DNA of 64,000 nucleotides, taken from assembly GCF_000003815.2 (NCBI RefSeq), contig NC_049990.1:9811539-9875538 (forward strand). The letters are read 5' to 3'. Position 1 is the stretch's first letter. Each line of letters begins with the position of its first letter. Source of the DNA: Branchiostoma floridae. Lineage: Eukaryota > Chordata > Leptocardii > Amphioxiformes > Branchiostomatidae. The translations under genes and the position numbers were made by a program. The notes beneath the pieces were generated by a model. The model saw only the letters and a program-made list of their open reading frames with translations, had not been told where the DNA came from and did no database searches. This document shows, in pieces, positions 44,574 to 54,959 of the stretch.

Positions 44574-45926
44574 TACCTTTGCCAGAATGGCTAAGGTTAT
44601 GTTCAAAGGTTATGTTTTGGGCTTGTGAGTCTGTGTGTCTGTGTGTCTGTGTGTCTGTCTGTTAACAGCATAACTCAAGAAGTCTTGAATGGATCCCGAT
44701 AATATTTGGTAGGTGGGTAGGGGTCGGGAAAACGAAGGTCAAGTTCGATAATGGGTCCCCTAGCGGCTTGCTAAGGTACTGCAGCAGAACCTCAATTTTT
44801 GATATCTCCTGTTCTGGACATGCTGTGATTATGATTTTTGAGCGGTAGATAGCCCTTGAGGCAGAGAGTAAGTGCTGTGAGTTTGGGCCCCCTAGCGGCT
44901 TTTTTGGAACTGCAGGCGCCGGTTTCCTTTCAAAATTTGGACGAGAATAACTCTACAACGTGTTGACGGATCGTCATGACTTTTGGTATGTAGATAGAAT
45001 GAGTGATGACTTACATAATGGTATACTAATTATGCAAATCAACAGCTAATTTGCATAATTAATGAGGAAAATTTATAAATCCACTGCATTCCATGATAGG
45101 ACTTTCAAACTTGTCACATATGTAGCTGGGAAGGAGAGAAATGTTGATAGATATCAATTATGCAAATCATGGCCTCATTTGCATAATTAATGAGAAAATA
45201 TGAACATGTTGACGGATCATCATGTTTTTTGGTATGTAGGTAGCGTAAGTGAAGACCTACATAATGAGATACCAATTATGCAAATCAACAGCTAATTTGC
45301 ATAATTAATGAGGATATTTTATAAATTCACTACATTCCATGATAGGACTTTAAAACTTGTCACATATGTAGCTGAGAAAGAGAGAAATGTCAATACATAT
45401 TTATCATGCAAATGATGATCTCATTTGCATAATTAATGAGAAAATATGAACGTGTTGACGGATCGTCATGATTTTTGGCATGTAGATAGCCTAAGTAAAG
45501 ACTTATATGATGTGATACTTATTATGCAAATTAACAGCTAATTTGCATAATTGATTAGGAAAAGTTCATAAATCCACTGCATTCCATTATAGTACTTTCA
45601 TCAAAGTTGTCACATATGTAACTGAGAAAGAGGGAAGAGAGTAAGAGGTGTATTTAAAGACTTTGAAAGAGAATAAGTCAAGAATGGATCAAAGGATCAT
45701 CATGATTTTCGGGATGCTGATAGCTTAAGTAACGCTTGATACAATTTGATATCAATAAATTGTAACTTGGGATCTAATTTGCTTAATCAATGCCGAAATT
45801 TTATAAACCAATTCTAAGCATATAATTATAAAGAAAATGAAATGAGTAACGCATTTGTCTACAGAAATCACTCTACATAACAAACCTGGTTTATTTGGCA
45901 AAGGTATGTGTTCGTGGAACTCTAGT
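44574..45926 (-). mobile_element. Rolling-circle-like element, subfamily TTTGCCA, 1353 bp, with an empty site in gene 5
   Basis: Read on the minus strand it starts ACTAGAGTTCCACGAACAC then ATACCTTTGCCAAATAAACC, and ends in a hairpin CCTTAGCCA-TTC-TGGCAAAGG plus TA. Gene 5 intron 3 (about 54272-54290) reads GATGTTCATTTCTTTATATT, whereas here GATGTTCAT and TTGTTTATATT are separated by the element. It therefore inserted between two T bases with no duplication. The interior has at least six ATTATGCAAAT/ATTTGCATAAT pairs in about 300-bp sub-repeats and a GTGTGTCT microsatellite next to the hairpin. Confidence 0.8.
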
Positions 45927-46182
45927 TTGTTTATATTTCGCGTTATACATAAACATTTGCCACAGTATAACATCATTCCCTTGATAGTACCTATTTGAAA
46001 TGAATCGACTGCAGTGTCTTTAATGTACTGGGCGACATTTTAAAATCGTAGGTACGTTAGGAAGGTCGACGGTACGGTCTAAATCTTTTCTTGTTATTTT
46101 ACAGGAGTCTTGGGGTTTGGATGAAAGTTGGCGGAGAATGGTTCCTTCACATCGACATCTTCAACTCAAACAAATCCTGAAG

Positions 46183-46282
46183 NNNNNNNNNNNNNNNNNN
46201 NNNNNNNNNNNNNNNNNNNNNNNNNNNNNNNNNNNNNNNNNNNNNNNNNNNNNNNNNNNNNNNNNNNNNNNNNNNNNNNNNN
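46183..46282. other. Assembly gap (100 N)
   Basis: A run of N of exactly 100 bases, the usual placeholder for a gap of unknown size. It removes the 3' UTR of NTF2-like gene 4; spacer sequence resumes after it (AAACCCACAGCACG, GTTGACAGACGTCGAA, similar to 38215-38250). Confidence 0.98.
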
Positions 46283-47377
46283 TTGACATTGGCCCCTCTA
46301 AACCCACAGCACGTTTTGTTGACAGACGTCGAAAGTGTACAGTAGGAAACGTTATAAGTCTCATGTTATGATTTGTTACCACTGAAATTTTATAACTTTG
46401 ATAACTTCAATGTTCCATAAGGTAACACTGACTTAATTTTATGGACGATATCCGTACACAGTGATTTTCGCCTGTTCTACATGTCACCCAATACCATCCC
46501 TGGTCAATCAGAATTTTAAGCTCGCCAGGGAATCAGTTCTCTAGGGTAATTTTCATAAATGTTTCAGGTAAAAATGATTATGATTTATTTTCTACATTTA
46601 TGCACGAAAATGTCGGAGAAAAACAACTTTACAAAGAAATGTCAATAGATTCGCTCATTAGCGATGACGATGTGTAATCATTGCCAAAATTTGTTTTTCA
46701 CAAACATTTACGTGCACAAATGTAGACATTAAAATGCATTATTTACTTCAAGTAACACTTTGATAGTGCTCTACTTTGCATCTTGTTTTCAATGTTTGCT
46801 AATGCGAACGACTGTGGTATTTAATGTAACATGCACACAATAGTCGGAGTGGGCGTGCATGCAATTACTTTCAAAGACTCTTTTGAAAATTGTAGATATG
46901 CTTCAATATGCCACTAGACCCGTTAATTTTGCTCAAAACGTATGAATTAGACCCTTTTGAGCGTTTCTGTGCTTACTACGAACTTTGCCATTAAAAATCG
47001 GGGAAAGGTGGGAAACTGTTATTTTTAATTGTAACATCTCTAATAGGTATATTCTAATTAATATCTCCTTACTTTGAAAAATGATCTGTGCACTGTTTTC
47101 AATAACTGAAGATGTGTGACGACTTTGAAAAGTACCATTCATCAAATTTGCAGACTAGTAAGCTAGACTTGTAGTTTGTTATTCATCAATATGTTTGGCT
47201 TTTATTCTTTAAAATGTAGTGATTGGGCGACAGTCTGATTTCGCTTCAGTCGCCAAACACCGTGCCAGGTGCAGGACGTGTTTTTGCTGTCTAGAAACTT
47301 GAGAAACGGCATCAGGTTGGGAGGGACACAGAAGTCCCAGACTAGCGACACAGCAGGTAACAGATATTCCGTTGTCG
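46283..47377. other. Spacer, then intergenic DNA before the collagen-lectin gene
   Basis: The first ~120 bases match the spacer that follows the other NTF2-like genes. The rest is AT-rich without a recognised gene. A possible 5' non-coding exon of the lectin gene ends at 47356 (CACAGCAG|GTAACAG). Confidence 0.4.
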
Positions 47378-47380
47378 TTA

Positions 47381-47579
47381 TACCCCCCTCACGTGTAGCG
47401 AAAATTGATCGGACGACGAGTCTGCGAGCTCTAAATTAGGAGGAGGCATAACCTTGATGCCGACGAAGAAACGGCAGAGTTCACCCCCCCCCCGCTCCAT
47501 CCCGTAATGAAGCCTCCTCGTAATTTAGAGCTCGCAGACTCGTCGTCTGATCGATTTTCGCTACATGTGAGGGGGGGTA
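47381..47579. mobile_element. 199-bp hairpin MITE with TTA target duplication
   Basis: It starts TACCCCCCTCACGTGTAGCG and ends with the near inverse. Arms of about 75 bp include GAGTCTGCGAGCTCTAAATT and its inverse. TTA flanks it at 47378-47380 and 47580-47582. Confidence 0.8.
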
Positions 47580-47693
47580 TTATTAAGAGTTTTCTGCACT
47601 TAATCCGTACCTCTCTCTTTTTATAATTGTTCGTACGCCCGAACTACTCCTTTGTACGAGTAATTATGCTTCACTGGTCATTTTTTCTTCCAG

Positions 47694-47785
47694 GCACCAT
47701 ACCCAATTGCAAGAAGATCAGGCTGATCAGCAGGCACGTACGGACGCCGCCGTCAGTATTCTAAACGTGTACGACACCAGAGCAG
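47694..47785 (+). other. Probable 5' non-coding or alternative exon of the collagen-lectin gene
   Basis: Bounded by TTCTTCCAG and GTAAAA. Its sequence resembles the first coding exon at 48013-48092 (ACCC-AATTGCAAGAAGATCAG against ACCC-ATGGAGCAAGATCAG, then a shared GACGCC), so the two look like duplicated exons. It has no ATG in the matching place. Confidence 0.45.
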
Positions 47786-48022
47786 GTAAAATTCACCCAA
47801 GCCCGGTCTTGGAATACTGCCTTCTTGGATTTTCTCCGTAATTGAATTATTATTATTACATTCATAGAAACTGATGGCCATCCTATTTGTTTCAGGACTC
47901 ATACGTTTTGTAACTTATTTTCATGTTTTAATGGTGTATTGACTATATTCAAGCAACTTCAATGGCTTTGATAATTCACATGTAACTGCTTACATTGTAA
48001 TTTTCCTACAAGCGCCACACCC

Positions 48023-50230
<2,208 letters not shown>

Positions 50231-50249
50231 GCGGCAGGCCGATCTCTGG

Positions 50250-51290
50250 CTGTTGAAAACAGACGTATGTCAGAAGAAGGGACTAAGTAAGAAAGCTGGA
50301 TACTTCATATATGCAGGGGTAGAATCAGGTGCAGGTAAAGTGTTTCATGGAAGATGACCCCATCATAGGCCTACATCCCCGACTAGCTTCAGCAGAGCAC
50401 CAAAACAGGCAGGTGAAATCAGAGTTGTTAAAATCAGCGGTTTATGACAAGACTAAACAAGGTGGTTACTTCATTTTTTGACATTTGAAGGATGGACTCT
50501 CACAAAATGTTTCATGTATGACGGTCCCACCATAATCACGCAGTTTAGCAACAACGGAGGTACTTAGAGTCAATGTTCTAACGTTGAGCGCCACTGTTGT
50601 ATTGTTTCCCGACTAACCTCATTAAAACACGAAAAACAGGCAGATGAAAGCTGAGGTTGATAACGGGTTGTGTCAAGGTGGCTTCATGTTGTAGTGGATT
50701 TTGTACAGGTAGAAACTGCATGAGACAAAGTGATAAGTGAATGGTGATATAACCATACAAAAGCAATTCACAAACAAAAGATGTAATAACAAACAGTGAA
50801 CATCAAATTCTAGTATTAATGTAATATTTTAGACCTTCAGAAATGTAAACTGAACCTAAGCGTTAGGCCACTGCAAACAGGTCCCTTGATGACAATCTTC
50901 AGTAAAATGCGAGAATAACCAGGTGATATCTGAGGTTGATGAGGCAAGCTGGTTACGACATGTTCTCATGAGTTTTGTACGGGTAGAATCTGGTTCACTC
51001 AAAGGGTTACATGAAAGATGACCCTACCGTAGCCAAGGAATCTAGTGATAAAGTATGTACTTAAACTTTTTGTTTAATAAGTCTTATTATTAAAATTATA
51101 GTATTCTTAGAGCTACAAATTGAGCTGAATGTAGTCTACAATTCTAACTCTCGTCGCCTTGTTTAGCAGTTCTCAGACTAACCTCAGTAAACACGAAACA
51201 TGGCAGGTAAAGCTGAGGTTATGGCGGGACTAAGTAAGCAAGATATTATTGCAAGTTCATGCCCGAAGACTAATTGCAAACAAAATAGAG
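50250..51290 (+). repeat. Diverged tandem repeat (~250-330 bp unit, 3-4 copies) after the lectin gene
   Basis: Blocks recur in order: GTAGAATC, TCATG-AAGATGACC, ACTAACCTCA-TAAA, GAAA-CAGGCAG-TGAAA and GAGGTTGAT. They occur near 50320-50410, 50500-50660, 50690-50950 and 50985-51220. It may be part of a long 3' UTR or an unrelated repeat; it is non-coding. Confidence 0.5.
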
Positions 51291-51339
51291 CCGTGGTATA
51301 ACATAATTGTATACTGAACAAAGAATGAAAATGATACTC

Positions 51340-51606
51340 ATAGATGAATCATATCTGCATGAAATGTTCAGAGCTCTTGTAAATTTTATGCAAATGAATT
51401 AAACATTTACATGATTTATGCATGGCGATGTTCATCATTGTCTATCGTACACATGTCACAAGTATAAATTCCCATCAAAAATCCTTTAGCGGGTTTGCAA
51501 ATTTTGCACATATTATGCTCATATTATCCTCATTTGCATATTTGGTATCTGCTTATGATAATACCTATCATAATTTACATGTGCTACATTTATTGAAGTC
51601 TAGTTA
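51340..51606 (+). repeat. Truncated rolling-circle-like element (A/B subfamily), joined to TTAGGG repeats
   Basis: It matches the left third of the elements at 17805 and 19190 (CATGATTTATGCATGGCGATG, GTACACATGTCACAAGTATA, TTTGGTATCTGCTTAT, TTATTGAAGTC). Similarity stops at GAAGTCTAGTTA, directly before the telomere-type repeats. Confidence 0.75.
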
Positions 51607-51608
51607 GC

Positions 51609-51640
51609 TAGGGTTAGGGTTAGGGTTAGGGTTAGGGTTA
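51609..51640 (+). repeat. Interstitial telomere-type repeat, (TTAGGG)5
   Basis: Five perfect copies of the vertebrate/amphioxus telomere unit, placed exactly at the truncation point of the preceding element. Confidence 0.95.
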
Positions 51641-51657
51641 ACCTTTAAACACGCATA

Positions 51658-52234
51658 CGAGGGGCGTTCAATAAGTAATGCCCCTGACCCACTTCCAGTT
51701 GTCTGATCTAGATGAAATTTTGCATGTGTAATGATTTATATCTCTATGGGTTATGTTGACAAATACAGCTCTGCAATAATTGTGGTTTCTGATGTACAGG
51801 TGTTTGAACTAGTCAGGTGTGAAATAGAGCAAGGGGTGAAATGAGCCAGTTGAGTGTCGCGCAGTGATCCGGTTTTTGTATTTGAAAGGACGCACACCAA
51901 AGGAGACTTTTGATGAAATGAAAGAAACTTATGGTGATGATGCCCCATCATATGACCTTGTAAAACGCTGTCATCGTGAAATCAAACATGGCCGGAAGTC
52001 TGTGAAAACAGCTCCCAGACCTGGTCGTCCCTCTTCTGCCATTGATGAGGCATCTGGTGGAGGACCAACCTGAGGTGTTCTACAAAAACGGTGTCCAGAG
52101 CTGCATCAAACAATGGGAGAAATGCATAACTCTGGGAAGTTTCTATGTAGAGAAAGACTAATAACTGTGCCAAGTTTCATTAATCTCCTGCTATGGGGAA
52201 TGGGTCAGAGGCATTACTTATTGAACGCCCCTCG
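51658..52234 (+). mobile_element. 577-bp internally deleted mariner element
   Basis: 34-bp terminal inverted repeats, CGAGGGGCGTTCAATAAGTA at the left, with one mismatch, flanked by TA (51656-51657 and 52235-52236). It retains the N-terminal DNA-binding part of a mariner transposase (51864-52073: IRFLYLKGRTPKETFDEM, YGDDAPSYDLVKRCHREI, PRPGRPSSA). The catalytic DDD region is missing, so it is non-autonomous. The near-identical ends suggest recent movement. Confidence 0.93.
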
Positions 52235-52525
52235 TATGTCGAGAACAAAGCACCAGTTTTCAAAGCGGTTTTCACCAGTCAACTAAGAACAAGGAGACAA
52301 CAGTGCCCTTGTTTCCTCTTTAAAAAAGAATGACAATACAAACATGATTGAAATGGCGACGACTGTTTCTTACAGCTGTTTTACCGGAGGTGAACATAAG
52401 ACTTACCAAGCCTGAGAAAGACAGGAAGCCTTTTACCGAAGCCCACAATAATAGTCAATGACGTTATGACAGGGACGTTCTTATGCCACCTGTTCTGTTT
52501 GACTTTGACCTGAGGCTCACGCCAG
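52235..52525. other. Spacer before NTF2-like gene 5
   Basis: It contains the spacer block ACCGAAGCCCACAATAATAG and GACGTTATGACAGG shared with the other NTF2-like units. No gene. Confidence 0.45.
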
Positions 52526-52639
52526 GTCACAGGTCAAAGTCTACATACGCACCTTGTGGCAGGTAGCGGACTCAGCGGTAAGCGGATAGTTAGTAGCAGC
52601 GCACCATTCTCAGCAGGAGCGCACCGTTTCCCCAATATC
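52526..52639 (+). promoter_or_regulatory. Conserved proximal promoter block, NTF2-like gene 5
   Basis: GTCACAGGTCAAAGTCTACA, CACCTTGTGGCAGGTAGC, AAGCGGATAGTTAG, GCGCACC (twice) and CCCAATATC before ATGGCAG. Confidence 0.6.
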
Positions 52640-54456
52640 ATGGCAGGTGAGACGTTTACCTGAGTAAAAACTGTTGAAAGGATGGTCTTTCTCATGTATT
52701 GTGGCTAGACTGACCTTGCAACTACTCAGCAGCGTCTTGCACGACACTATACCCGAACTATCATTGACGGCGCGGATAAATGCTCTTTCTGCCACCTTAT
52801 TAGCTAGAACCTCACACTCCGAGGTTCAGGCGCATCTTGTCCAATTAGTAGCCGTAGCTAACAGTGCACCGTATCCCAACATTATGGCAGGTTAAGACGT
52901 TTATCTAAGTGTTAAAGGGATCGGGTCTTTCTCGAGTCTTGTGGTCTGAACAATTTGTACAAGTTTAGACTCCATTGCAGTCTTCGGAGCGGGGTTGTTT
53001 TTTTTTGGGGGGGGGGGGGCGCAACTTTCAACGTTGGCCGGGTTCTCTTGTGCCGGGAAAGGGAGTTTGCTGTGAAACGTTGAAAATCGCGGACCAACGC
53101 CGCCCCCCCCAAAAAACAGCCCCGTTCCGAAGACTGCAGCGGAGTCTAGTACAAGTTAAGCCCAATGTGGGTTGCACGACTGGGTGTCACACTGGCATAT
53201 TTACTAGTACAGACATCGTGGCTTGCAGGCGATAGGGCATCAGGAGGGTCCTTCGGCCCTAATTAAGCCTTGTCAAAAGCACTGGCCTAGGTGCCATCCT
53301 AGGTAGTTTCATGTACAATATATCTAGCACATCACTATCTCAGATATCGTAATCTTATTGCCATGACATCTGTACTTGTAACCTCATCCCCAGATCTCAA
53401 GGCAGCGATTGAAACACAAATGCAGAAGCTCCTGGCCTGCTTCAAGGCTAACGACATGAAGGGTGTGGCTAGCCTGTACACGGAAGACTGCAAAGTCATG
53501 ATACCGGGGATGGACACTCTATATGGCCCTGAGGGTGAGGAAATGTCAAATTATCAAAATCAGAGGACTAGAATATCCCATTATTGTGTCTCCGTCCGTG
53601 TATTTGCAACTCTCTCTGCATCTCTGTGTCTGTGTCTTTCTGCCACTGTTTGTCTGCATGTCAATGATCTATGTCTCTCTCTATATATGTATATAAGTGT
53701 ATGTGTATTAATGTGTGTATGCATATATCTATTCATGTGGTATATACTGTCATTCTCATACAGGACTGTTTAGCCACCTGGGTTGATATCAATTAGGATT
53801 TTACCATTGTCAATATTGACCGAAGGAGGCCATATACATGTCTAATATGTTTTTCTGCGTGACAGTGGGTCTCTCTCTCTCTCTCTCTGTATCTCTCTCT
53901 TTCTATCTGTCATCTTGTGTTTGTGTGTGTTTGCATGTGTATGCCTGTGTGTGTATGTGTGTGCGTGTATGGGTGTGTGTGTGTGCACGTGTGTGTGTGT
54001 GCCTGTCTGTGTGTGTGTGTGTGCGCGCGTGTGTGTATATGTGCGTGGACACAACTGGAGGGTTACGAATTCGAAGTTACCAAGATCATGTTGCCTACAG
54101 GCGCAGAGAAGGTGCACGTGGGTCTATGGGCCGGCGGTGTGAGGACAGTGGAGATGAAAACCGACGAAATTGGACCGATGGGCAGTGACGTCATTTACTA
54201 TCGAGCCGCCTACACTACGAAGGCTGAGGACGGTAGTGTGACTGACGTCGGCAAGTAGGTTAACATGTTTGATGTTCATTTCTTTATATTTCGCCTTACA
54301 TAAACATTTGCTATGATATAAGAAGCATGGCAAGTTCCTGGCTTGACACTTGTTTGAAATCATTTCTTGGTACTTTACAGGAATATCGTGATTTGGAAGA
54401 AAGTTGGCGGAGAATGGTTCCTCTACATTGACATCTTCAACTCAAACAAAGCCTGA
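52640..54456 (+). CDS. NTF2-like (SnoaL/DUF4440-type) protein, tandem copy 5
   Basis: Exons: 52640-52646 (or 52884-52890), 53394-53534, 54101-54254 and 54381-54456; 378 bases, 125 aa. The protein begins MADLKAAIETQMQKLLACF, then KANDMKGVASLYTEDCKVMI, GPEGAEKVHVGLWAGGVRTV, GPMGSDVIYYRAAYTTKAED, DVGKNIVIWKK and EWFLYIDIFNSNKA. It is intact and closest to copy 4 in exon 2 (DLKAAI, VMI/LMI for the usual IMP). The whole gene is only 1.8 kb because its introns carry few insertions, which makes it the best reference for the ancestral layout. Two alternative first exons are possible. AATAAA lies at 54798-54803. Confidence 0.82.
52806..52890 (+). promoter_or_regulatory. Second promoter/exon-1 copy inside gene 5 (relic or alternative start)
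   Basis: AGGTTCAGGCGCATCTTGTC, AGTAGCCGTAGC, CAGTGCACCGTATCCCAACA and TTATGGCAG|GTTAAG repeat the promoter-plus-exon-1 unit 244 bases after the first one. The donor is GTTAAG instead of GTAAG or GTGAG. It is either a usable alternative first exon (52884-52890) or what is left of another gene copy. Confidence 0.6.
52966..53148. mobile_element. 183-bp hairpin MITE with 9-bp target duplication
   Basis: It starts TAGACTCCATTGCAGTCTTC and ends with the near inverse (GAAGACTGCAGCGGAGTCTA). GTACAAGTT flanks it at 52957-52965 and 53149-53157. G/C homopolymer runs lie inside the arms. It sits in intron 1 of NTF2-like gene 5, at nearly the same place as the hAT5-like element in gene 3. Confidence 0.87.
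53866..54050. repeat. CT then TG microsatellite tract
   Basis: A (CT)n tract followed by a long interrupted (TG)n tract in intron 2 of NTF2-like gene 5. It gives false Cys/Val frames. Confidence 0.9.
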
Positions 54457-54959
54457 AGATACCTTCATGTACATATTATAGAAGTTTATTTGCAAGTTCG
54501 TGCCCGAGGGCTAATTGCAAGTACATGTACATGGTATACACATAGTGACAATGGACAGTCAGAAACAATATTCTAATCTAATACTAGTGATGGCTATTTC
54601 TAAACAGGTTGGGTTTGACTTCTTTTTTGGAAGCAGAGGGAGACGAAAAGCCCTTAAGAAAGAAGATCTACGACTAAAAGACTGTCACGAAAATAAGTTC
54701 ACGAATAACCAACTAGAAACCAGGAATAGCACTGCATTGCCTTTGACAATGTGCAAGTACCAGCCTTAGAGCTTATTAATGATAGATACTTTGCCACAAT
54801 AAATGGCGGTTAAGCTTAAAAGTTTTCTGGAATTTGTTCATTGACATGTGCTTCCCATTCGACCTCACTACAAGCTTTTCTGACAAGCTTGGCCGGAAAC
54901 TTAAGACATCGAAACTTTTACAATATAGAAATAGGAAAAGGATCGTTGTTTTATGTACA
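54457..54959. other. 3' UTR of NTF2-like gene 5 and gap to the fibrinogen-domain gene
   Basis: It carries the shared 3' UTR blocks (AGACTGTCACGAAAATAAG, TAACCAACTAGAAACC) and AATAAA at 54798-54803. The tails of this gene and of the minus-strand fibrinogen-domain gene converge here. Confidence 0.55.

Larger units (their letters stand above)
42346..46180 (+). pseudogene. NTF2-like (SnoaL/DUF4440-type) gene, tandem copy 4, frameshifted
   Basis: Exons: 42346-42352, 44094-44234, 44390-44542 and 46105-46180; 377 bases, one short of a multiple of three. Exon 2 is intact (MADLKAAIGKQNQKFMACF, GVANLYTEDCKLM). Exon 3 begins ATEKALAGVWTSGARSLEWK, and then GAAATTGACCTATGGGC has one base fewer than the sibling GAAATTGGACCGATGGGC, breaking the frame at about 44460; beyond it the original frame is otherwise preserved through DVG. 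Exon 4 diverges (GSLGVWMKVGGEWFLHIDIF instead of YVVIWKK) but stays open to TGA. All splice sites are present. It may be a young pseudogene or a sequencing error near an assembly gap. The 3' UTR is cut by the N run at 46183. Confidence 0.72.

Noticed and set aside
53838-54258. Cys/Val-rich frames in the TG tract
   Set aside because: Microsatellite translation running into exon 3 of NTF2-like gene 5.
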